Assembly (NCBI RefSeq): GCF_008367235.1
Contig: NZ_VTZS01000001.1
Coordinates: 372,001 to 436,000 of the forward strand
DNA length: 64,000 nt
From: Pareuzebyella sediminis
GTDB lineage: Bacteria; Bacteroidota; Bacteroidia; Flavobacteriales; Flavobacteriaceae
Direction of reading: 5' to 3'
In this document: positions 14,099 to 20,958 of the stretch, piece by piece
How the letters are laid out: every line of letters begins with the position of its first letter
Position numbering within the stretch: the stretch's first letter is position 1
Made by a program: the position numbers and the translations under genes
The notes under the pieces: model-generated
Seen by the model: the letters and a program-made list of their open reading frames with translations, nothing else
The model's database searches: none
Told to the model about the DNA's origin: nothing

Positions 14099-15508
14099 TT
14101 AAAGCGTGGACGGACATACATATTCCGAAACCGGAATGCCAGAATCCTTAATTTTTTCAAAACCGCCCTTGATATCGATAAGGTTATGTATGCCACGGCT
14201 TTTTAAAATCGATGCGGCTATCATGCTTCGATATCCTCCTGCACAATGTATATAAAAGAAATCGTTACCTGGAAATTCGGATAAATGGTCATTCAGATAA
14301 TCAAGGGGGGTATTCATAGCTTCCAAAGCATGTTCAGATAAAAACTCACTTTTCTTCCGGACATCAAAAATGGGGGCTTTATCTTCGGCCATTATGCTTC
14401 GAAGGTCGGCAACTTCAATCTGATCGACGGTATCATATTCAAAAGCGGCTTTTTTCCATGCTTCGAAACCTCCTTCAAGATATCCAAGGGTATTATCGAA
14501 TCCTACTCTTGAAAGTCGTGTTACCGCCTCTCCTTCGAGACCTTTGGGGGCGACGAGAAGAATGGGCTGCTTTACATCCGATATCAAAGCGCCTGCCCAA
14601 GGAGCGAAACTTCCATCCAAACCAATAAATATCGATCTTGGTATATGTCCCTTTGCATAATCGTCTTGATGACGCACATCTAATACTACTGCTCCTGTTT
14701 CATTGGCAGCGGCCTCAAACGCCTTAGGAGAAAGTGCCCTTGTTCCACGTTTGAGTACATCTTTTATGTCCTCATAGCCTTCTTTATTGAGCTTAACGTT
14801 CAAAGGAAAATATTGTGGCGGGGGAAGCAATCCTTCGATGACCTCTTCAATAAACTCTTCCTTGGTCATATCGGCACGAAGCGCATAGTTTACCTTTTTT
14901 TGGTTGCCCAAGGTATCGACGGTCTCCTTCATCATGTTCTTACCACACGCTGAACCCGCCCCATGGGCAGGATATACAATTACATCATCTCTCAGAGGCA
15001 TGATTTTATTACGGAGACTGTCATATAAATAACCGGCCAGATCTCTTTCGGTCAAAACTCCCATTTTTTGCGCGAGATCAGGCCTGCCCACATCTCCCAG
15101 AAATAGGGTGTCGCCACTAAAAATGGCGTGGTCCTTGCCATCTTCGTCTTGTAATAAATAGGTCGTACTTTCCATAGTATGGCCTGGGGTATGTAGCACC
15201 TTTATGGTCACTTTCCCTAAGATAAATTCCTGATTGTCTTTTGCGATAATTGCATCGAACGCCGGGTTTGCGTTCGGCCCGTAGACAATAGGAGCCCCGG
15301 TTTTTTTGGCCAAGGTTACATGGCCACTGACAAAATCGGCATGAAAGTGTGTTTCAAATATGTATTTAATTTCGGCATCGTCAAGTTTGGCTCTCTTAAT
15401 ATAAGGTTCGACCTCTCTCAACGGATCAATTATTGCGACTTCTCGATCACTCTCAATATAATAGGCACCTTGGGCAAGACATCCAGTGTAAATCTGTTCG
15501 ACTTTCAT
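14099..15508 (-). CDS. CstB-like persulfide dioxygenase-rhodanese, paralogue 2
   Basis: This 469-residue protein has an ETHE1-like metallo-beta-lactamase domain (ETHFHADFVSGH at about residues 51-62; HTPGHTMESTTYLL; FSGDTLFLGDVGRPDLAQ). A central rhodanese domain has no catalytic Cys. The C-terminal rhodanese has active Cys near residue 422 in IHCAGGYRSM. A conserved tail EYVCPSTL carries a further Cys. The start at 15508 (MKVEQIYTG) matches paralogue 3, though an ATG at 15520 is possible. Predicted activity is oxidation of persulfides to sulfite with coupled sulfane-sulfur transfer, giving thiosulfate, in the cytoplasm. It has its own operator and is probably monocistronic. Confidence 0.9.
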   Translation of the reverse strand: MKVEQIYTGCLAQGAYYIESDREVAIIDPLREVEPYIKRAKLDDAEIKYIFETHFHADFVSGHVTLAKKTGAPIVYGPNANPAFDAIIAKDNQEFILGKVTIKVLHTPGHTMESTTYLLQDEDGKDHAIFSGDTLFLGDVGRPDLAQKMGVLTERDLAGYLYDSLRNKIMPLRDDVIVYPAHGAGSACGKNMMKETVDTLGNQKKVNYALRADMTKEEFIEEVIEGLLPPPQYFPLNVKLNKEGYEDIKDVLKRGTRALSPKAFEAAANETGAVVLDVRHQDDYAKGHIPRSIFIGLDGSFAPWAGALISDVKQPILLVAPKGLEGEAVTRLSRVGFDNTLGYLEGGFEAWKKAAFEYDTVDQIEVADLRSIMAEDKAPIFDVRKKSEFLSEHALEAMNTPLDYLNDHLSEFPGNDFFYIHCAGGYRSMIAASILKSRGIHNLIDIKGGFEKIKDSGIPVSEYVCPSTL

Positions 15509-15532
15509 AAATATTTTCATTTTTTAACCGTC

Positions 15533-15576
15533 CAAAATTACGAATTGAAAACAGATTATACGGTAACATCGGTTAC
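15533..15576 (-). promoter_or_regulatory. Sulfur-regulon operator and -7 box upstream of CstB-like paralogue 2
   Basis: The operator GTAACatcgGTTAC (15563-15576) is followed on the minus strand after exactly 22 nt by TAATTTTG (15533-15540), a perfect TAnnTTTG. Confidence 0.83.
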
Positions 15577-15620
15577 ATTCACTACGCCTAAAGGTGGACG
15601 GTTTTATGTACAAAAAGCAG

Positions 15621-15648
15621 AAAGGCCTCATCGATTGATGAGGCCTTT
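15621..15648 (-). terminator. Hairpin terminator of CstB-like paralogue 3
   Basis: A 12-bp perfect stem (AAAGGCCTCATC, loop GATT, GATGAGGCCTTT) lies 12 bp after the stop of the gene at 15661. On the minus strand a T-rich stretch follows. It insulates this gene from the next promoter. Confidence 0.82.
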
Positions 15649-15660
15649 TTATAACTGCGT

Positions 15661-17076
15661 TTATAATAGGGTGGTGGGGCAGACGTAGTCCGAAACCGGT
15701 AACTTAGCCTCCAAAATCTCATCAAAACCACCGATTACATCGGTAAAATCTTCCCAGCCACGCTGTTTTAGGATGGATGCCGAAATCATACTTCGATATC
15801 CACCAGCACAATACAGGATGAAAGGACTGTTTTTCGGAAATTGTGCCAGATGTTTATTTATTTCGTTCAGGGGTACATTGATTGCCCCAATGACATGTTG
15901 CGAGTCGTATTCACTTTTCTTGCGCACATCGATGACCAATGGTTTTTCGTGTGCCATGGCATCTTTTAGTGTTTCTACAGAGATACGTTTGGTAGTTTCG
16001 TATTCTTTACCGGACGATTTCCATGAAGGAAAGCCTCCTTTTAGATACCCGATAGTATTATCGTAACCCACCCTGGATAAACGTGTTATGGCCTCTTCTT
16101 CTTTTTCGGGATAGGTGACGAGCAATATTTGTTGTTTTACGTCGGGAATCATCTCACCAACCCATTGGGCAAAGTTTCCTTCAAGTCCGATGTTGATACT
16201 GTTGGGAATAAAGCCTTCGGCAAAGTCTTCGGCATCCCTCGTGTCTAAAACCAGTGCACCACTTTCATTGGCAGCTACTTCAAAGGCCTCTGGTGATAAT
16301 GCAGTGGTTGCCCTGTTCATTATGGCATCAAGACTTTCGTACCCTTTGATGTTCATCAATACATTTTGTGGAAAGTATCCGGGAGGCGTGGTAAGGCCTG
16401 TTAAGAGTTCTTTTATGAATTCTCCTTTCGACATGTCGGGTCGAAGCGCGTAGTTTACCTTTTTTTGATGACCGAGGGTATCCGTCGTTTCTTTACTCAT
16501 CATTTTGCCACAGGCCGATCCGGCTCCGTGGTTGGGATACACGATTAAGTTATCATTTAAAGGCATGATCTTATTGCGTAGTGAATCGTATAGGTGAGCG
16601 GCCAACTTTTCTTCGGTGAGGTCCGATACCACATGTTGGGCAAGGTCTGGCCGGCCCACATCACCAATAAAAAGGGTGTCCCCGGTGATGAGACCATGTT
16701 CGTCCCCATTTTCGTCGATAAGCAGATAGGTAGTACTTTCCATGGTGTGCCCTGGTGTATGGATGGCCTTCACCTTGTAATCGCCTACCTCAAAAATCTG
16801 TCCATCTTCGGCCACGGTGGCCTCATAAGAGGGTTTGGCCCCTGGTCCGAATACTATCTCCGCCCCTGCCTTTTTTCTAAGGTCAAGATGGCCGCTTACG
16901 AAGTCGGCATGAAAGTGGGTCTCAAACACATATTTGATTTCCGCATTGTCGATTTGCGCCCTATCGATATAAGGTTGTACCTCTCGTAATGGATCGAATA
17001 CGGCTGCGACACCATTGCTTTCTATATAGTATGCCGCATGGGCTAGACAGCCTGTATAAATTTGTTCTACTTTCAT
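15661..17076 (-). CDS. CstB-like persulfide dioxygenase-rhodanese, paralogue 3
   Basis: This 471-residue protein is a close paralogue of 14099-15508, colinear throughout. It has ETHFHADFVSGH, HTPGHTMESTTYLL and ITGDTLFIGDVGRPDLAQ in the dioxygenase domain, a Cys-less central rhodanese, and a C-terminal rhodanese with active Cys near residue 423 in LYCAGGYRSM. The tail is DYVCPTTLL. Paralogues 2 and 3 look like a tandem duplication, but each has its own operator, -7 box and terminator, so the copies are independently expressed. Different persulfide substrates (glutathione-like, coenzyme A, or protein persulfides) are possible; nothing in the sequence decides it. Confidence 0.9.
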   Translation of the reverse strand: MKVEQIYTGCLAHAAYYIESNGVAAVFDPLREVQPYIDRAQIDNAEIKYVFETHFHADFVSGHLDLRKKAGAEIVFGPGAKPSYEATVAEDGQIFEVGDYKVKAIHTPGHTMESTTYLLIDENGDEHGLITGDTLFIGDVGRPDLAQHVVSDLTEEKLAAHLYDSLRNKIMPLNDNLIVYPNHGAGSACGKMMSKETTDTLGHQKKVNYALRPDMSKGEFIKELLTGLTTPPGYFPQNVLMNIKGYESLDAIMNRATTALSPEAFEVAANESGALVLDTRDAEDFAEGFIPNSINIGLEGNFAQWVGEMIPDVKQQILLVTYPEKEEEAITRLSRVGYDNTIGYLKGGFPSWKSSGKEYETTKRISVETLKDAMAHEKPLVIDVRKKSEYDSQHVIGAINVPLNEINKHLAQFPKNSPFILYCAGGYRSMISASILKQRGWEDFTDVIGGFDEILEAKLPVSDYVCPTTLL

Positions 17077-17104
17077 AATTATAAGTTTTTAGAAGTTCAT
17101 AGGT

Positions 17105-17148
17105 TAAAAATAGAGTGCACGACACAGGTGTACAGTTACCTAGGTTAC
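17105..17148 (-). promoter_or_regulatory. Sulfur-regulon operator and -7 box upstream of CstB-like paralogue 3
   Basis: The operator GTTACctagGTTAC (17135-17148) has one mismatch in the left half. On the minus strand TATTTTTA (17105-17112) follows after exactly 22 nt. The operator begins only 7 bp before the SulP stop codon (17155). Confidence 0.78.
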
Positions 17149-17154
17149 ATTGAC

Positions 17155-18879
17155 CTATATTTTGGCCTGCAACGAAATTTTTTCTTCCATAATCGACTTG
17201 TGGCTGTACGTTTGGCAATGATCAAGGGCCTCATGTGTTTTGACAAAAAGATTTTCCTTACCGATGTCATTTGTGAGACCGCTGCTGTGCAGAATATCGC
17301 GAGTTGGACCAATGGCACCGGCAATCACCAGTTTGATACCTTTATTTTTTAAATCGTGGATGAGTTTTCTCAGCATGTGAACCGCACTGCTATCAATATA
17401 ATTAATGGCCTCGGCATTCAGAATTATATATTTGACGGCCAACCCCTTGCGTTCGAGGTGTTTTATCAACTCTTTTCTAAAATAATCTTTGTTCCCGAAG
17501 TAAAGCTGTGCATCGAAACGTACTATTAAAAACTCGGGAAAGGTTTCCGTATCTTCTGGAAATCGCATCACATTCTTGAAGTAATCGGTGTTTTTTATGC
17601 GACCTAAAATGGCCATATGGGGTCTCGAAGTCCGATATACCAGTAGCAATAATGAAATTAAGACCCCGAATAGTATACCTTCTTTAATTCCGACTGTCAG
17701 GGTCATAAGAAAGGTGATTAGTAGAAGAAAAAATTCATCTCTACGGTGTCGGTACAGTTGTCTTGGATATTTTGTGTCGATCAGGCCAAAGACCGCTACC
17801 ATAACGATAGCAGCTAAAACCGCATTGGGTAAATAATAAAACAGGGGAGTTAAAAAAAGTAGGGTCAATCCCACTATAATTGCACTTACCATTGGGGCTA
17901 TTCCTGTTTTTGCCCCTGCTTGGTCATTGACCGCCGTTCTTGAGAACCCTCCAGTGGTCGGATAGGATTGAAAAAAAGATCCTATAATATTTGAAGTGCC
18001 TAGTGCAATAAGCTCTTGATTTGCATCAATTTCGTACTCGGAATGTTTTTCTTCTATGGCCTTAGCCACCGAAACAGCCTCCATAAATGCAATAAGTGCC
18101 AAAGTTAATACGATGGGTATTAGTTCTGATATTCTGGCAAAGTCAATAACCGGTACGGCAAAAGAGGGTAGTCCTCTCGGTACGTTGCCTACAATGTGAA
18201 CTCCGAATTGATTTAAATTAAAGAAATAAACGGTTAGAATACCCAATATAACGACGATCAGAGCTCCGGGGATTCTTTGGTTAATTTTTTTTAATGCCTT
18301 AATCAGTAGTATAGAAATTACTCCGATAAGCAAGGTAATCCAATGTAATTCCGACAGTGTAGCAAAAGCATTTTTTAAAAGGATTTGCAATTGATTACTA
18401 CGGTCTATTGAAGTGCCGAGCAGATGTTTCAACTGACTTAGTCCGATGATGATTGCAGCAGCGGAAGTGAAGCCGCTTATGACAGGTTTCGATAAGAAAT
18501 TTACCAAGAACCCCATCCTCAAAAGACCCAGTGCAAGTTGTACCGTACCCATAAAAAATGCAAGAAAAATGGCCATGGCGATATACTCATCGATTCCCGA
18601 AATGGCCAGAGCACCTAGGCCTGACGCCACTAAAAGGGAATCCATGGCAACAGGTCCGACGGCCAGTTGCCTAGAGGTGCCAAGTAGGGCATAGATAATC
18701 TGTGGAACTATGGAAGCGTAGAGTCCAAAAACGGGGGGGAGGCCGGCAATCATGGCATAGGCCATGCCTTGTGGAATAAGCATAATACCAACGGTAAGGC
18801 CAGCACTGAGATCGCCCGAAAGATATGACTTTTTATAAGTAGGGAGCCATTGTAGAATCGGAAGGTAACGCTTTAACAT
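17155..18879 (-). CDS. SulP-family anion transporter with STAS domain
   Basis: This 574-residue protein has the SLC26/SulP signature near its N-terminus (LSAGLTVGIMLIPQGMAYAMIAG at about residues 25-47, then GLPPVFGLYAS). About 10-14 membrane segments run to residue 430, followed by a cytoplasmic C-terminal STAS domain (about 440-560) with NAEAINYIDSSAVHML. SulP proteins carry sulfate, bicarbonate or other anions. Inside a persulfide-oxidising regulon, sulfate or sulfite export, or exchange of an oxidised sulfur product, is the natural inference. The gene has its own operator and perfect -7 box. Confidence 0.9.
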   Translation of the reverse strand: MLKRYLPILQWLPTYKKSYLSGDLSAGLTVGIMLIPQGMAYAMIAGLPPVFGLYASIVPQIIYALLGTSRQLAVGPVAMDSLLVASGLGALAISGIDEYIAMAIFLAFFMGTVQLALGLLRMGFLVNFLSKPVISGFTSAAAIIIGLSQLKHLLGTSIDRSNQLQILLKNAFATLSELHWITLLIGVISILLIKALKKINQRIPGALIVVILGILTVYFFNLNQFGVHIVGNVPRGLPSFAVPVIDFARISELIPIVLTLALIAFMEAVSVAKAIEEKHSEYEIDANQELIALGTSNIIGSFFQSYPTTGGFSRTAVNDQAGAKTGIAPMVSAIIVGLTLLFLTPLFYYLPNAVLAAIVMVAVFGLIDTKYPRQLYRHRRDEFFLLLITFLMTLTVGIKEGILFGVLISLLLLVYRTSRPHMAILGRIKNTDYFKNVMRFPEDTETFPEFLIVRFDAQLYFGNKDYFRKELIKHLERKGLAVKYIILNAEAINYIDSSAVHMLRKLIHDLKNKGIKLVIAGAIGPTRDILHSSGLTNDIGKENLFVKTHEALDHCQTYSHKSIMEEKISLQAKI

Positions 18880-18897
18880 TTGAAGATGATTTCACAT

Positions 18898-18941
18898 CAA
18901 AAGTACGTCACCTCAGACCGTAAAACAGTAACCTAAGTTAC
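18898..18941 (-). promoter_or_regulatory. Sulfur-regulon operator and -7 box upstream of the SulP gene
   Basis: The operator GTAACctaaGTTAC (18928-18941) is followed on the minus strand after exactly 22 nt by TACTTTTG (18898-18905), a perfect TAnnTTTG. The operator ends 8 bp before the stop of the regulator gene. Confidence 0.83.
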
Positions 18942-18948
18942 AGATTGG

Positions 18949-19581
18949 CTACAATTTCAAGATTTTTATATAGTTTCGATGAAGCTCTATTTTACCCATC
19001 TGCTCCAATTTCTTTAATAGCCGCGAGATAACTACGCGGGAGCTATGCAATTCGTAGGCAATTTCTTGGTGTGTATTCCTAATAATATCCTCTTTGTTTA
19101 TTCGAGCCTTTTCCTTAAGGTATCCGACGAGGCGCATGTCCATACGATCAAAGGCTATACTGTCTAAGGTTTGTAGTAGTTCGTTGAGGCGCGTATGGTA
19201 ACTTTCAAAGACAAAATTTCTCCAGGATCGGTATTTGGCGGTCCACTCCTCCATTTTTTGAACAGGTACCATAATGAGTTTGGTATCGGTCTCCGCAATA
19301 GCCCTGACCTCGCTTTTTGCATCGCCCATGCAGCAAGTTAAGGTCATCGAGCAGGTATCTCCCTTCTCGAGATAGTACAATAATAGTTCATCTCCATCAC
19401 TGTCTTCACGAAGCACTTTTATAGCACCGGAAATGAGCAGGGGCATACCTTTTACATATTCTCCAATGTCCATAAGTTTATAACCCTCGGGTACATCTTT
19501 TAGGGTGCCTACTTGCATGATTTCATCGATTAGGCCTTTTTCAAATAAATTGCCATAACCTTCCCTTAATTCCTGTAACAT
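18949..19581 (-). CDS. Crp/Fnr-family regulator, likely activator of the sulfur regulon
   Basis: This 210-residue protein has a cyclic-nucleotide-binding-type beta roll (about residues 20-125), a long dimerisation helix, and a C-terminal winged helix-turn-helix (about 168-190). Three cysteines cluster in the effector domain in CSMTLTCCMG (C77, C83, C84). The phosphate-binding GE/R pattern of cAMP-binding CRP is not evident, so a thiol or persulfide signal is plausible. In the recognition helix SSRVVISRLLKK, Arg182 and Arg187 align with CRP Arg180 and Arg185, while Val183 replaces Glu181. The gene starts 3 bp after DUF983 in an operon under a regulon operator (20027-20040), suggesting autoregulation. 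Direct proof that it binds the motif is lacking. Confidence 0.88.
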   Translation of the reverse strand: MLQELREGYGNLFEKGLIDEIMQVGTLKDVPEGYKLMDIGEYVKGMPLLISGAIKVLREDSDGDELLLYYLEKGDTCSMTLTCCMGDAKSEVRAIAETDTKLIMVPVQKMEEWTAKYRSWRNFVFESYHTRLNELLQTLDSIAFDRMDMRLVGYLKEKARINKEDIIRNTHQEIAYELHSSRVVISRLLKKLEQMGKIELHRNYIKILKL

Positions 19582-19584
19582 ATA

Positions 19585-19974
19585 CTATTCCACTTTTTTC
19601 GCCAATTCTGGATCGTACTTGAAAAAAAAGTTTGCCCAAATTGATTTTGAAACTGCTGCAATATAAGGCATCAGAATGACGAGTACCGCAACGATTAAAA
19701 TGAAAAGATGGGAAACCTGTAAATCGAGCATAAATAATAAGGTCAATATATAAACCGCCACAGCCACCGCAATTCCTACACCATAGGAAACGTACATGGA
19801 GCCGTAGTAAAAACTCGGTTCTAGACTGTACTTTAATTCACATTTCGGACATCTTTCCTTCACCTTGTTAAAGTTACTCAATATGTAGGGGTTAGCCTCT
19901 AAAAATTCACCTTGATGGCATCTGGGGCATTTTAAAAAGAGAATACTATATAGCGTAGAACTTTTATTGAACAT
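19585..19974 (-). CDS. DUF983 zinc-ribbon membrane protein
   Basis: This 129-residue protein has an N-terminal zinc ribbon (LKCPRCHQGE at about residues 14-23, ERCPKCELKYS at about 41-51), the family motif PSFYYGSMYVSYGVG, and two membrane helices (about 61-80 and 88-108). DUF983 proteins are widespread in Bacteroidota and alphaproteobacteria, and their function is not established. Here it leads the operon encoding the Crp-family regulator (3-bp gap) behind a perfect promoter, so it may take part in signal input or cofactor supply. That is inference from position only. Confidence 0.85.
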   Translation of the reverse strand: MFNKSSTLYSILFLKCPRCHQGEFLEANPYILSNFNKVKERCPKCELKYSLEPSFYYGSMYVSYGVGIAVAVAVYILTLLFMLDLQVSHLFILIVAVLVILMPYIAAVSKSIWANFFFKYDPELAKKVE

Positions 19975-19996
19975 AACGTTTTCCGTTTAATGCTTT

Positions 19997-20040
19997 CAAA
20001 AGTAGCGAAACAAGCGCAAGTACTTCGTAACCTATGTTAC
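19997..20040 (-). promoter_or_regulatory. Sulfur-regulon operator and -7 box upstream of DUF983-regulator operon
   Basis: The operator GTAACctatGTTAC (20027-20040) is followed on the minus strand after exactly 22 nt by TACTTTTG (19997-20004), a perfect TAnnTTTG. It implies that the regulator controls its own operon. Confidence 0.83.
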
Positions 20041-20291
20041 ATTTAAGCGGTAATGAGCAGCGCATCTTCATTTTAAAGTTAGTGGCTACAAAGTCTTTTC
20101 GCAGAATAGTTGGATTTCTAAATTTGTTTTGTTCTACTTTATGATAGAATGGCATTCCATTGAATCAAACGGCAAGTTCTGCCCTTAAAAGTATAAGGAA
20201 GCCCCTTGTTTCAAAGACTTATCGTTCCTTTCGTAAAAAAACCACTTAAATATCGGCCGATCAAACTAATGGGGTCATAGAAATGTGCTAT

Positions 20292-20411
20292 CTAATAAGG
20301 CCATAGAAAAAAGTAACCCAACGCTAAGGAAACAAATATTAGAATGCCGGCACAACCCACAAAAAAACAACTTTTGAATACTTCTTTGCTTCTTACGACT
20401 TCTTCTTTCAT
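20292..20411 (-). CDS. 39-residue single-pass membrane peptide
   Basis: The ATG at 20411 opens 39 codons ending in TAG at 20292-20294. The N-terminus is charged (MKEEVVRSKEVFK) and is followed by one long hydrophobic helix with two cysteines (SCFFVGCAG then ILIFVSLALGYFF) and a short end LWPY. The size and layout resemble the peptide at 10445-10546, though the sequence differs. It lies between the regulator operon and the protease. No convincing operator lies at the expected distance; a two-mismatch match at 20605-20618 is too far. Family not recognised. Confidence 0.45.
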   Translation of the reverse strand: MKEEVVRSKEVFKSCFFVGCAGILIFVSLALGYFFLWPY

Positions 20412-20958
20412 AACCTACGCAGATAAAAATTTATCGGTTTTAAAGCTAGTGGGCACTTTTTAAGTAACAAGGTAGCAAAAACAGTTCGCTATTGGTTCTA
20501 AATTTAGCTAAATCTATGTTTAGCTGGCAACTAGTACTTCTCTTAGGTACCTTTTTACGACAATTATTTGTGATTAGGTCTTATCATATGGCCAAGAAGC
20601 CTAGGTGACCTGCATTACATACAGTAAATCCGGGAATCCATACATATTTCTAAAACGTTTGTAATAATTTGGATATTTTTATATTCGGTTAAGGTGAAAC
20701 ATCTTTTACGACGAAAATGCCGAATGTAGCCCTCCTTAAGCTACAAAGTATTAGTGCTTTCGCACTTGTCCACTTGTATTGCTCCCCCTACTATTTTATG
20801 AAATTTCAAGGAAAACCAAGGTTACTGATCCTATGTCGTTTTCCAAATGGCAATACGACACTGTAATATTAAAAGCAATCTGTCCTTTTTGTTGGAAAGA
20901 TTCTAAGTGATTCCCCCGTAACACCACTGCATATAATCTTTAATTAAATTTTATACTT
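20412..20958. other. Intergenic region upstream of the subtilase gene
   Basis: This 547-bp stretch is AT-rich and I see no gene in it. It separates the minus-strand sulfur island from a plus-strand protease gene and should hold the protease promoter. It contains a degenerate operator-like sequence GTGACctgcATTAC (20605-20618), with no -7 box at the proper distance on the minus strand. Confidence 0.6.

Noticed and set aside
20605-20618. GTGACctgcATTAC as a thirteenth regulon operator
   Set aside because: It has two mismatches, no -7 box at 22-23 nt on either strand, and is over 190 bp from the nearest minus-strand gene.
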